A DNA stretch of 64,000 bases from Reticulitermes speratus. Lineage: Eukaryota > Arthropoda > Insecta > Blattodea > Rhinotermitidae. The translations under genes and the position numbers were made by a program. The notes below the pieces were generated by a model that saw nothing but the letters and a program-made list of their open reading frames with translations, was not told the DNA's origin and did no database searches. The stretch lies in contig JAJKFL010000004.1 in assembly GCA_021186555.1 (NCBI GenBank), positions 8,794,001 through 8,858,000 of the forward strand. The letters are read 5' to 3'. Positions 42,296 through 51,757 of this stretch are shown here, piece by piece (position 1 is the stretch's first letter; each line of letters begins with the position of its first letter).

Positions 42296-42474
42296 AGGGC
42301 CCCGCAGCAGATGTTACGGACGCACCGCAGCCTTAAGGCTTATTGTGCAACCCTGTGATGAAAATGATTATTTTCTTCCGTTTTTCCGAGTAATGGGGCA
42401 CCGGTGGAATGCAATTGAAGTACTCTGGGAAAAACTTGTCCCAGTGCCACTTTGACCACCACAAATCCCACAGC
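42296..42474 (-). mobile_element. SINE family Z, head missing
   Basis: From GGGCCCCGCAGCAGATGTTA to CCACCACAAATCCCACA. The tRNA-like head is absent. Confidence 0.85.
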
Positions 42475-43010
42475 TGTTGAGCTGTACTTACTTAAGGTTG
42501 GTTAGCTGCGTCATGTTTCGTCGAATATGTTTTAGTTATCTTCAGACACTTATTTTGTAAATATAAAAGATATAACAGAACTTGCAGTGCCACGCAGATT
42601 CGAATGGTCTGTACCCTTTGTTATACGAAGGAACTGCCTGAAGATGGCTAAATGTTGTAGCGGAAACATATCGCAGTAAAACATCAGTGTTAAATATAGT
42701 TTACAAGTATGTCAGTCACACGCAAAAAAATTACAATTTTTTATTTTACAGGCGACAAGTTTCGGCTCTTGTTTCTTGCCACCTTCGGGCCTTATCAAAG
42801 AACAAAGATACAGAAAAACTTTAGGATGGAGATCTCCTATTGACATTAAAATACATAACAAATTCATATAAATATATAGAGGGTTGTCGGATATAAGAAG
42901 CGTATATATGTGAATGAAGAAGCTAAATAGATTTAAAATTAAAAATTAAAAGATTTTAAATTGTAAGAATATAAAATTATAAAAACAGTACTTTTTGTGT
43001 GTGTACGCTA
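42475..43010. mobile_element. PLE pseudo-LTR remnants
   Basis: A plus-strand hammerhead motif lies at 42633-42677. A minus-strand degenerate one is at about 42752-42790 (CCGAAGG core, GAAACTTGTC, with AGGC/GCCT stem I intact). Both lie in AT-rich tails. No coding sequence is visible. Confidence 0.55.
42633..42677 (+). ncRNA. Hammerhead ribozyme motif with 5-bp stem I
   Basis: Stem I ACTGC (42633-42637) pairs perfectly with GCAGT (42673-42677). The core is CTGAAGA (42638-42644), then a GCTA/TAGC hairpin, GAAA (42663-42666) and CATATC with C at the predicted cleavage position. Stem III is weaker than in other copies (ATATC instead of ATGTA). Confidence 0.62.
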
Positions 43011-43404
43011 CCGCTACCGTAACCGTCGGACGGTTATGTAGATCATCGTGCAGTTTTCCTATTTGTAGGTGTTCTTTGAAAATTTCCTGTTGCAGCTCTG
43101 GTAAATTTGGCACCATCCGAAATCTTCATTTATAATCTTCGATACACATCCTCTAAAATGTCAGTACAGGAACGTCCCGCCTCAACGCCATACCTTCGAG
43201 AGAAAGTTCCGCCTTCAGATACGCTAGACCGCTGTACAGACTATAGGCCTACTGGCCGTCCTGTGCACAGTAACCTATGCATTTACAGATTTTACCTTTT
43301 AACACTGAAATATTTTAACATTATTGCGTATTTATCTTCACACTGATATATTCGCGACCCAGTCTTTTTTAAAACTATAAACATAGTTATATAAATTCTA
43401 CCCA
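43011..43404. other. Unassigned DNA
   Basis: No element recognised. The 79-codon frame at 43107-43346 is unsupported. Confidence 0.4.
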
Positions 43405-43489
43405 TGTTATGTATACGCCGATCCCAGTGGCCGCGCGGTCTAAGGCGTGGGTTTGCGGCCGCTCGCTTACTGGGATCGTGGGTTCGAAT

Positions 43490-43675
43490 GCCGATCCCAG
43501 TGGCCGTGCGGTCTAAGGCGTGGGTCTTCGGCCGCTCGCTTACTGGGATCGTGGGTTCGAATCCCACCGGGGGCATGGATGTTTGTGTTGTGTTGTATAA
43601 GGACAGTAGTATGAAGGACAAAAATAGGATTACACAGTACAAAAAATGGATCAAAGGGGAATACCCCAGGAATAA

Positions 43676-43710
<35 letters not shown>
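43490..43710 (+). mobile_element. SINE Y1, full head, body and A34
   Basis: A second tRNA-like head (GCCGATCCCAGTGGCCGTGC onward) begins right after TTCGAAT of the first head and reads continuously through GGTTCGAATCCCACCGGGGG into the Y body. It ends in poly(A) at 43677-43710. It is the innermost, presumably youngest, member of the nest. Confidence 0.85.
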
Positions 43711-43715
<5 letters not shown>

Positions 43716-43841
43716 CCGGGGGCATGGATGTTTGTGTTGTGTTTATTGTAAACGTAAAGTGACATGAAGGACGAAAAGGATTTAAACAGTACAAAAATGG
43801 ATCAAAGGGGAAAAACCCCGGACAGGCAAAAAAAAAAAAAA
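43711..43841 (+). mobile_element. SINE Y2 body with poly(A)
   Basis: It starts TCCCACCGGGGGCATGGATG and ends CCCCGGACAGGC plus A14. No head of its own is present. Confidence 0.85.
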
Positions 43842-43985
43842 TCCCGCCGGAGTCATGGATGTTTGTGTTGTGTTTGTTGTAAGGACGGTAGCATGGAACG
43901 TAAAGTGACATGAAGGACGAAAAGATTTAAACAGTACAAAAATGGATGAAAGGGGAAAACCCCCGGACAGGCAAAAAAAAAAAAA
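43842..43985 (+). mobile_element. SINE Y3 body with poly(A)
   Basis: It starts TCCCGCCGGAGTCATGGATG and ends CCCCCGGACAGGC plus A13. It lacks a head and is nearly identical to the Y body at 26874. Confidence 0.85.
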
Positions 43986-44184
43986 TCCCACCGGGGGCAT
44001 GGATGTCTGTCTGTTGTGAGTGTTGTGTGTTGTCAGGTAGAGGTCTCTGCGACGGGCTGGTCACTCGTACAGAGGAGTCCTACCGACTGTGGTGTGTCTA
44101 AAGTGTTAGCGTGAAGCCTCGATAATGAGGCGGCCTAGGCCCCCAAGGGGCTGTTGAGCCATTGAAAAAAAAGTTATGTATGCA

Positions 44185-44535
44185 CACGTAAGAATATAAA
44201 TTGTGAGTTCACAAATTACACAACACTATATTTTCACTTTTTATTCTTTAATCCCCAGATTTGCAGATCTTGTTGAACCATATGGATGCAATAGTTTTTT
44301 GTGGTTTTTCTTTGATGTTTCGAAACTTATAAGCTGATTTTGCTTGTTGAGAACTGATAAATTTTATATTATCTTCACCGTGCATTTTTTTAACAATTCG
44401 CAAATTACACACCAACGAAATGCACTGTATTTTCACTTTTTATTCTTGTGAAAATACAGTGCATTTCGTTGGTGTGAAATTCGTGAATTGTTAAAAAATG
44501 CACGGTGAAGTTAATATAAAATTTATTGTGAGATT
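44185..44535 (-). mobile_element. PLE pseudo-LTR, ORF start and palindromic tail
   Basis: The segment contains a PLE tail at 44205-44247 (minus), a short N-terminal ORF (44248-44385), and arms 44352-44443 and 44447-44528 that are inverted near-copies of the tail plus ORF start. The shared tail AAAATACAGTGCATTTCGTT links it to 3372-3606. Confidence 0.7.
44248..44385 (-). pseudogene. PLE protein N-terminal fragment
   Basis: From the ATG at 44385 the minus frame gives 45 residues: MHGEDNIKFISSQQAKSAYK, then KTIASIWFNKICKSGD and a stop. The start (MHGE followed by a KFI block) recurs at 6096 (-), about 6755 (+) and 44491 (+). From general knowledge, IWFN-C-type motifs occur near the N-terminus of PLE proteins. 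It is truncated after the N-terminus. Confidence 0.5.
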
Positions 44536-44561
44536 TCGAGATCTCGATTCCATATAATATA

Positions 44562-44566
<5 letters not shown>

Positions 44567-44594
<28 letters not shown>
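44567..44594. repeat. (TA)n microsatellite
   Basis: About 14 TA units. Confidence 0.95.
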
Positions 44595-44597
<3 letters not shown>

Positions 44598-44616
44598 TCT
44601 TTTATTCTTCTGTTCA

Positions 44617-44655
44617 ACCTGATTATCTCCTCCTAGGCCGAAACATGTAGTTGAG
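44617..44655 (+). other. Hammerhead motif with G8 to T
   Basis: Stem I TTCAAC/GTTGAG pairs well, GAAACATGTA is intact, but the core reads CTGATTA and stem II is weak. Probably inactive. Confidence 0.5.
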
Positions 44656-44730
44656 AATAATAGAATAAATGTTTGTTCTTCGACTGGACTTACAATTCTA
44701 ATTAATAAATAATAATTTGTCACTCATATC

Positions 44731-44772
44731 CCTTCTACATGTTTCGACCTCCACAAGGTTATCGTCAGGGAG
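44731..44772 (-). ncRNA. Hammerhead ribozyme motif
   Basis: On the minus strand: core CTGACGA, stem II ACCT/AGGT, GAAACATGTA. The core is intact, but stem I is poorly paired in this arm. Confidence 0.58.
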
Positions 44773-44922
44773 GTATATACAAATATATACAAGTACAGCA
44801 AATTCTGTCAAAAATGTGCGTGTCTAGAGTTAAAGTAGAATATTTATTGCCAATTAAATTTTGACTATACACACGTACATCTGCGACAGAATTTGCTGCA
44901 CTTGTATGCCTTTTTTATATAC

Positions 44923-44964
44923 ATCCCTGATGATGACCTTGTAGAGGTCGAAACATGTAGGAGG
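44923..44964 (+). ncRNA. Hammerhead ribozyme motif
   Basis: Core CTGATGA (44927-44933), stem II GACCTT/AGGTC, GAAA (44950-44953), CAT, GTA (44957-44959), and stem I TCC/GGA. All conserved positions are present. Confidence 0.68.
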
Positions 44965-45010
44965 AACATGAGTGACAAATGATTATTTACTATTGATTGT
45001 GCATTTTGTT

Positions 45011-45327
45011 GGATCAAATCTGTATAACATTTTGAAGTAACCTTCTACTACAATCTTCAAGGTGGAAGATTGTGGAAGGAGGTTACTCCCAAAGGAAAGT
45101 ACGTATTACCAGACTTCACGGCATCACATCTGTGTAATCATTATCATAGTAGAAAAGTTATAAGAATCTCAAATCTGAAATTATGACCGAGTTTAAACTG
45201 AGTTATATATGACGGATACTCACAAACGTTACAATGTTCATGTAGATTAAATTTTATACCTACAGTACCAAATTTTATATAAATCCGCCCAGTAGTTTCA
45301 GAGATATAACATGTATAAAGACGTACA
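45011..45327. other. Unassigned; dispersed repeat
   Basis: AAATTTTATATAAATCCGCC and AGTAGTTTCAGAGATATAAC resemble the repeat at 59880-60010. No gene. Confidence 0.4.
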
Positions 45328-45465
45328 ACGGCCGGGGCGTGGAGTTGACCATCCACCCTCATCTAGTGCCAGGGTTAAAGAAAGAGTAGAGCTGTACCTC
45401 TACTCCCCCTCTGGGCCTTCATGGCCCGTTCTAGGGAGAACTTTACCTTTAACCTTTACCTTATA
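45328..45465 (+). mobile_element. SINE family V, 5'-truncated
   Basis: GGCCGGGGCGTGGAGTTGAC, CATCTAGTGCCAGGGTTAAA, then GAGCTGTACCTCTACTCCCC and CTTCATGGCCCGTTCTAGGG. The head is missing. Confidence 0.82.
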
Positions 45466-46248
45466 AGGACATACCACATTGCCCCATAATTCGTTCGTTT
45501 TATATTCTGCGAACAAAGAACACACGATTGCCGTCAAAATAGAGACGAATTTCTTTGCGCCCTGTCAGCAGTTTTACCGAGAATTGAGATTTATATCGTT
45601 TTTGCAGCACGTTTTTGAATAACGTATCTTCTGTCGGCTGCTGCTGCTGCTGCTGCTGCATATCTGCCTGTTCACCCGTTCTGCCGTTTGCATGACATAC
45701 GGGAATTAGAATAAAGACCTTTGTTGGCGGCTAATGACGAATGCATCGACTGAGCTTCGCGACCTGCGTCATTCATGCTGTCAGTAGGCCTACACGCTGC
45801 GATCAATAATACATTGCGACGGTTTGATTTGTACGTGTCGCTTAAAATCCTACAACGTGACATCTGATGGGGACAGATAACGGCACTGACCAACTGACCT
45901 AAATTACAGCAATGTGTTGTGGCAGGGAGGAAACGGTATCTAAACGTGAAACCTTATTTGTGCTCGTATGTTTTCTTCGGGTTTGAGAGGTACCCTGCTT
46001 CTAGGGTAAAAGGCTTCTCCTCTGAAGATGGAGGCAGTATATTGCTACGAAACTTTGATAACCACTTGCTATCTCAACTCACAAAACCACGGTATGAGTC
46101 TTCACTGTTATAAAAATCTCAAATCTTATACAGAGTGTTCCAGAATTCTAAAAGAGTGAAAAAATAAACACATCTAAAGAAATTTATTTAGTAGTACTGT
46201 GTTACAACAGTTAAATGTCAGTCATTTTTCCTACACTCCCATGGCGAA
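45466..46248. other. Unassigned; (CTG)n and hammerhead-like repeat
   Basis: (CTG)n lies at 45639-45660. At 46022-46060, CTGAAGATGGAGGCAGTATA ... GCTACGAAACTTTGATAACC is a recognisable member of the dispersed hammerhead-like repeat. No gene. Confidence 0.45.
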
Positions 46249-46249
46249 A

Positions 46250-46380
46250 TTCATTCATTCATTCTGTAGTCTGTCTTACGACAGGTCCGTAGCCTCTTCC
46301 AAAGCGAGTTCTCCATTGAGTGCGATCTAGTGCTTCCTCTTTCAATTTCCAGTATCTTCTCTTTTCCTTAAGGTCATCAG
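46250..46380 (-). mobile_element. LINE family L-B 3' end, short copy
   Basis: The minus strand encodes DLKEKRRYWKLKEEALDRTQ and RFGRGYGPVVRQTTE with its stop, preceded on the plus strand by a (ATTC)n tail. Confidence 0.88.
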
Positions 46381-46699
46381 GTATGGCAATAACAATGGTG
46401 GCGCTGTTCTGTCCTGAGGTTACGATTTGTTGCTGCAACATTCTACCACATACCTACAACTACAGGATTCGCGACCAAACTGCTAAAGTAAACGAAAACA
46501 AAAGGGGAACATGCAGAAACGCGTTACGATTGTTTAAACTTGTTTACGTCGGATAACATTTCGTAAGAACGCAGCATTACAAGTTTCTTCTTGGTAAATC
46601 GATTTTTGGAACACTCTGTATATGGTAGGTAGATCGTGTGACTTTTTATCTCGGACTGACCTGCGTGGTACGACTTTAAGGTAGGAAAGTTGTTTTCAT
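46381..46699. other. Unassigned DNA
   Basis: Nothing recognised. Confidence 0.4.
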
Positions 46700-47125
46700 T
46701 AATCATTCATTCGGTAGTCTGTCTTAGGACATGTCCATAACCTCTTCCAAAGCGAGTTATCCGCAGAGTGAGATCTAGTGCTTCCTCTTTCCAGTATCTT
46801 CTCTTTTCCTTAAGGTCTTCCTGTAGCTGTTTAAGCCTTCTTCCTCGTCTTTCCGTCATTTCTATCCTTCCCTCTATCTTTCATTCAATAATGTGTTTTA
46901 GAAGGAAATTCCTATGCAAGATGTGACCAATCCAGTTAGCGTTTCTTCTTTTTATTGTATGTACGATATTCCTCTCCTCCTTGCCTGTGTGTAACACTTC
47001 TTCATTTCTCACACGATCGGTCAAACTAATCTTCTCCATCTTTCTCCAGCACCATATTTCAAAACTTCCCAGTTATTTCTGATCTACTTTCCGAAGTGTC
47101 CAAGTTTCAGCACCATAGAAGGCTA
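46700..47125 (-). mobile_element. LINE family L-B 3' fragment
   Basis: It spans the same ~420 bp as the 12004 copy in reverse orientation, from the (ATTC)n end through CACACGATCGGTCAAACTAA to the region encoding YGAETWTL. Several frameshifts are present. Confidence 0.85.
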
Positions 47126-48332
47126 CGCTACAAATTTAGCACAAAGTTGCTTTACTGCCCTAAAAAGAAAGGCTATATATATCCAAAACTTCTGTCATCG
47201 TCTACCCAGAATGTTATGAACCTTTATTTATTTTCGTTCTGTTTTTTACTCACCCTGTTTGACTCGTATGGTTTCTCTTTTGTTCAATAGACTTCTTGAG
47301 CTTATTTCTGTTAAGTCCGTGAAATCCATTTATAAGGCAATGACTCATTCTCCCCCCCCCCCTTAACAATCACTGCAGCATTCCCCCCACCCCCGCACCG
47401 CACCCCCCCCCCCCCCCACCTTCACTTTGGGGTACTATTCCGCACAATTCCTAATCTGCATTTGACTCGCGTCACAGAAACTTAACTGACGGAATATTGG
47501 CTCTGAAGTTAAGGCATCAGCTGTTCTGGACGGAGTTCGAACACACACACACACCCCGGCATTGTTTGCTTGGCGTAATATCATGCGCGTTTTGTACATT
47601 GGCCTTGCCCCCCTGTCATTATTGTTCCGATAAAGAATGTGTTTTATGCTACATCTTAGCCGTATTTTTGTAGTTACCTTTGTTCTTCTCGTCCTTTATC
47701 TCTTCTTTTTTTCCACTCTTTATTTCCTTGTTTCAATTTCTGTTACTTTGATTTTTTGTTTTTCCTTCGTTTGTCATACTTTCCTTTGCCTCCTTCTTGT
47801 TTATTTTTATCTTTCACTTTATTTTTGCCCTCAACCTATTACAGCATAGCCTTTGTTTTATGTACCACCTGTTTCAACATTGAAGAAGTCTGCTATCTGC
47901 CCACAGAGTGTGATAATGATTTTTGTACATATCTCACAAAAACGCCTACATTTGGCCTATGCTACGGCTACCATGCGTCCTTTTTTCCGTGGACATGTCC
48001 TCTTTTTCGACTCAAAAATTGCGTCCGGGCGGGTTTTTTTTTAAATTTATATAAATGTCCGGATTTTTTTTTTTTTACTATTTGTTGTTTGTTTAAGCTT
48101 TTACATATCTTAATGTTACTGAAAGTGCAAACAAATATTTCTGCTAATTTTTTAAAGAATATGTAATTGTAATATTATATTAGATTTTCCCGAGTCAAGA
48201 AACATGAGGACAGCAGTTGACCTTAGGAATGTCTCGGAAAACTTCAGCGCCGAAATTGTGAAAAACATGAACGTAGTGAAAAAAATGCTTAAAGAAGTTT
48301 CATTTCATAGCATGAAATTTAAAGAACTATTG
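47126..48332. other. Unassigned; poly-C tracts and T-rich frames
   Basis: C-rich runs occur at 47350-47420. The 136-codon frame at 47756-48166 is Phe/Leu/Cys-rich in T-rich DNA and unlikely to be a gene. Confidence 0.45.
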
Positions 48333-48342
48333 GCAGAGGAAG

Positions 48343-48660
48343 GGACTGGCGGTGGGGCAGCTTGTTGAGGCTCTGCGCTACAAGCCGGAAGGTCGCGGGT
48401 TCGATTGCCGATGGTGTCATTGAGATTTTTCATTAACTTAATTCTTTCGACCGCACTATGGCCCTGGGATCGACTCAGCCTCTAAAAGACATGAGCACCA
48501 GGGATATTTCCTGGACGGCAAATGTGGCCGTTGCGTAGGGCTGACAACCGTACCATTTTCATTAGCCGATTGTATGGAAATCTTAAGAGCCCCAACCTCC
48601 TGGAACCCTCTGGGCCTGTCGAGGTCTGAACAGGGATTGCTTCACTTTTTGCATACATTA
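48343..48660 (+). mobile_element. SINE family W, copy 2, with TSD
   Basis: The W head (GGCGGTGGGGCAGCTTGTTG) and B box GGGTTCGATTGCC are followed by the W body. The 10-bp repeat GCAGAGGAAG at 48333-48342 and 48661-48670 is a clear target duplication. Confidence 0.9.
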
Positions 48661-48670
48661 GCAGAGGAAG

Positions 48671-48952
48671 ACTGAGAAGGGCTTTTATTTACTAAAATTG
48701 TGACTGTTTATATACTCTTTTTAACCTCACTTTTGGCTGATACGTTTTTTTTTATGGTCGATAATTCTAAAATATATTTGTCTCTTGTGATGGACATATG
48801 GTGACCTCAGCCTTTACAGCATTAGCTGCTTGATTTTATAACCGAGATGGAGTGTATTTACTGCGCGGTACGAACTGGATCTTTAAATAATAGAGATTAC
48901 TTCTCTCCTTACGGGATTGATTGTCCTTTTCTCCTCCAAAATTCCTGATGCT
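48671..48952. other. Unassigned spacer
   Basis: Nothing recognised. Confidence 0.4.
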
Positions 48953-48965
48953 ACAGGTTGTCTGC

Positions 48966-49276
48966 GGGGGCGCGCGGTGGCGCAGTTGGTTGAGGCACTA
49001 CGCTACAAACCGGAACGTCGCGGGTTCGATTCCCGATGGTGTAATTGGAATTAATTCCTTGACATAATCGTTTCGGTCGCACTATGGCCCTGGGGTCGAC
49101 TCAGCTCTCTAACAGAAATGAGTACCAGGAATATTTCCTGGGGGGTAAAGGCGGCCGGTGCGTAGGGCTGACAACCTTACCACCTTCATGTGCCGATTGT
49201 CTACAAATCTGGGAGCCTCAACCTCCTGGACCCCTCAGGGCCTGTCCAGGCCTGTAATGGGGTTGCTTTACCTTTT
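48966..49276 (+). mobile_element. SINE family W, copy 3, with 13-bp TSD
   Basis: A 311-bp SINE between perfect ACAGGTTGTCTGC repeats at 48953-48965 and 49277-49289. Head GCGCGCGGTGGCGCAGTTGG, B box GGGTTCGATTCCCG and end GGTTGCTTTACCTTTT are intact. It is the cleanest W copy and defines the family ends. Confidence 0.93.
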
Positions 49277-49289
49277 ACAGGTTGTCTGC

Positions 49290-49735
49290 AAGAGTGCGAT
49301 TAGACTACTCGCACTACAGACGAGGCGGAGAAGTTGCCGCATCAGCACGGCGAACCTTATTCTTTAACTAGTTACCTGCTTGTTAAAATTGGTCTGACGA
49401 CGGACGCCTGTATGAAAGAATATTGTGTGTTTCGATATCGTTAGGAATTCCCTTCACGAACTGTGGCAGTCTTGCTGTTTTACATTGTCTTATAAACCTC
49501 ATTGCCCTCACTAGATGTTTGTCTCCTGCACTGTTCTCTCTACACCGTTCATAGAACACCTTGCGTCTAACCCTTTCAATACGTTAACTCGACGTTCAGG
49601 TCGATGTTCCCTCAGAATTTCGAAACATTTAACGCTGCTACTGGTCACATAGATTTGTTAATATCACCACAATACAGGAAGCGTTTCAGTCCTACAAGTC
49701 CAGTTTCATTCATGAACATGGAGACAGCACTTTGA
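49290..49735. other. Unassigned DNA
   Basis: Nothing recognised. Confidence 0.4.
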
Positions 49736-49968
49736 TTTCAGGCTTCCGCCGCGATGTTGATGAAATCTGCGGTCTTCTGTGGTATTACGCGGCGTCGTGT
49801 GGCACTTGTTTACCGACGTTTCGGGACAACGTATCGGTCTCATCCTCACGGGTCAAGAGTCCGAGTGGGTCTTGACTCGTGAGGATGGGACCGATACGTT
49901 GTCCCGAAACGTCGGTAAACAATTACCACACGACGCCGCGTAATACCCCCAGAAGACCGCAGATTTCA
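49736..49968. repeat. Long palindrome with hammerhead-like core
   Basis: Arms at about 49762-49860 and 49870-49968 are near-perfect inverted copies around a ~9-bp loop. Each contains CGTGAGGATGGGACCGATAC and TTGTCCCGAAACGTCGGTA: a GGGAC/GTCCC hairpin between a GTGAGGA box and GAAACGTC. The outer sequence GCTTCCGCCGCGATGTTGAT recurs, inverted, at 51150-51175. Confidence 0.85.
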
Positions 49969-50930
49969 TGGAGACAGCAGGTTCCTCCGAAACGTTGGTA
50001 GCCGTCTGCTGAGGTATGCGGCATCTGACATCTCGGACGACCGTAATCTTATGAGTCCAGTTCCTACCCGATTATCCCTGTAACATCTAATATTCCTTTT
50101 AATATTATACTCCTAGCCTCTGTACAATCTCACAGTTTTTCTCTTTGCGAGAGATTTTCATCTCAAAGAGTTCGTTCACTTGTGTGTTAAATGTACTGCA
50201 ACTTGCAGATTTTTGCCATTTCTTGTTATGCCTCTAGTAAATCAAAATGGTCTCGTGATCACGATATACGGAAGCTGAGAGAGAACGTGAATGGCGCACA
50301 AAGTCTTCGAATTTTCTATGTAAAGGACCCAAATTCGATGAGCTAATTTTCACACTGGGCAACAGTTTGACTCATCGAACCGTCGTACCAGACAATAGGT
50401 ACGTCACGATACAGTTCACCGTTTGGCGGCTCTGCTGTATGAGAATTAAGGTGTGGTTGTACCAGTAACTGGCTTGAGTCTGGATTAGTCGTGGTGGCAC
50501 GGCTGAGGAATACATTTAGAGGGAGAACGGTGTGAGGTCAATTAGGCAGTAAAGTGTGACACAGATTGCAATAATATATTCTTCACGTAAGGTATAGAAA
50601 TATTATGTAGTATGCATATGAACTGAGTGTGTTTTAGTTTGCTATGCATTAGTGTAGGTGTGCACAAATTCTTCAAAATTATAGGAGACACCTCAAAATT
50701 CTAGACGTCAGAAGGGTGAGATGAAGCAATCTCCATACCTAGGACCTACAAATGTTCGGCGCAACTCTACAAAATTTCAGTCGCGTCGGGATTTGTGCAC
50801 CCCTGCATCAGTGTAACCCCCAGAATTCCCCAAGAGTTAGTAAACCTAAAGTTAACCAGGCTGTCCACACACAAGATCTAGCAAACGTGTGGCGGCTTCG
50901 GCGGCGGCAGACGCTACCGTCATGGAAAAC
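49969..50930. other. Unassigned; hammerhead-like repeat start
   Basis: GGAGACAGCAGGTTCCTCCG and AAACGTTGGTAGCC at 49970-50003 are a diverged hammerhead-like repeat. The rest is unrecognised. Confidence 0.4.
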
Positions 50931-50934
50931 AGTA

Positions 50935-51149
50935 AGTCTGTGGTCTTCTGGGTTATTACACGGCGTCGTGTGGTAATTATGTACCGACGTTTCGGGACAA
51001 CGTATCGGTCCCATCCTCACGGGTAAGGATTCCGAGTAGGAATTCCTACTCGGAATCTTGACCCGTGAGGATGGGACCGATACGTTGTTCCGAAACGTCG
51101 GTACATAATTACCACACGACGCCGTGTAATAACCCAGAAGACCACAGAT
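50935..51149. repeat. Near-perfect 215-bp palindrome
   Basis: Arms 50935-51042 and 51043-51149 meet at GAATTC with no loop. The sequence matches the palindrome at 49.8 kb (GTGAGGATGGGACC, GAAACGTCGGTAC). It probably belongs to the same fold-back family. Confidence 0.88.
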
Positions 51150-51598
51150 TTCATCAACATCGCGGCGGAAGCCTAAAATCAAGGCAATGGAAAACAGTAG
51201 CCTACAATAAAATAACTTTTATCGTCTGCTTTAAACCGCGGTCAAACTGTTCACTCAGTAACCAGGCTGTAGTAATTTTATTACCTTGTAGCTTGACTTC
51301 TGTAGTGCAAACTTACATAATGTCTCCTCTAACATGATTTCTTTAACCGTTCACTCTTATCGCCTCCACGTTGCTACGTGTTGTAGAAATTTGGGGGGGG
51401 GGGAATACTTTTGCTACAAATTGTAGCTTTTGGAATTGAGAACGATGTGCCTTAATGAGGAACACTTAGCCACACCTCTACTTCGTTTATCCACGCAAGG
51501 TAATCTGTTGTACTCAGGAGACTGGCTTTCACCGCAGCATTTATTTCGCAGAAGGCGGTAGTGGGGCTGGGGGGGGGGGGGGGAGTTGCGGTTCGTCT
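51150..51598. other. Unassigned; poly-G tracts
   Basis: G-runs of about 10 (near 51391) and 16 (near 51570). No gene. Confidence 0.45.
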
Positions 51599-51599
51599 C

Positions 51600-51757
51600 G
51601 TGTTTATTACAAGTAACCTTTGTAACTCTGCGACGAGCTGGTCCCTCGTTCAGAAGAGTTCTACCGAGTGTGGTGTGTCTAAATTGTGATCGTGAAGCCT
51701 CCAAAAATGAAGTGGCCTAGGCCCCCAAGGGGCTGTCGAGCCATTAAAAAAAAAAAA
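51600..51757 (+). mobile_element. SINE X 3' part
   Basis: From CTCTGCGACGAGCTGGTCCC to GGGGCTGTCGAGCCATTAAA and an A12 tail. The head is absent. Confidence 0.82.

Larger units (their letters stand above)
43415..44172 (+). mobile_element. SINE X containing three SINE Y bodies nested at its B box
   Basis: A perfect 9-bp repeat GTTATGTAT (43406-43414 and 44173-44181) brackets the whole unit, showing a single host SINE X. Its head (43417-43489) stops at TTCGAAT. Its body resumes at 43986 after three Y units. Every internal 3' junction is poly(A) followed by TCCCACC or TCCCGCC. Confidence 0.88.
44703..45010. mobile_element. Inverted PLE pair
   Basis: Arms at about 44703-44822 and 44882-45005 are inverted copies (ACAAATGATTATT outer, AGAATTTGCTG inner). 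Each carries a hammerhead motif facing outward, with the same arrangement as 13340-13638. Confidence 0.72.

Noticed and set aside
43417-43562. Tandem functional tRNA genes
   Set aside because: The heads have A- and B-box-like sequences, but the B box reads into SINE bodies and the same heads occur with SINE tails elsewhere. They are SINE promoters.
46022-46060. Full hammerhead in the CTGAAGATGGAGGCAG dispersed repeat
   Set aside because: CTGAAGA and GAAAC boxes are present, but stem II and stem I do not pair well. Treated only as a degenerate relative.
47756-48166. 136-residue Phe/Cys-rich frame
   Set aside because: T-rich DNA with no family motif. Composition explains the length.
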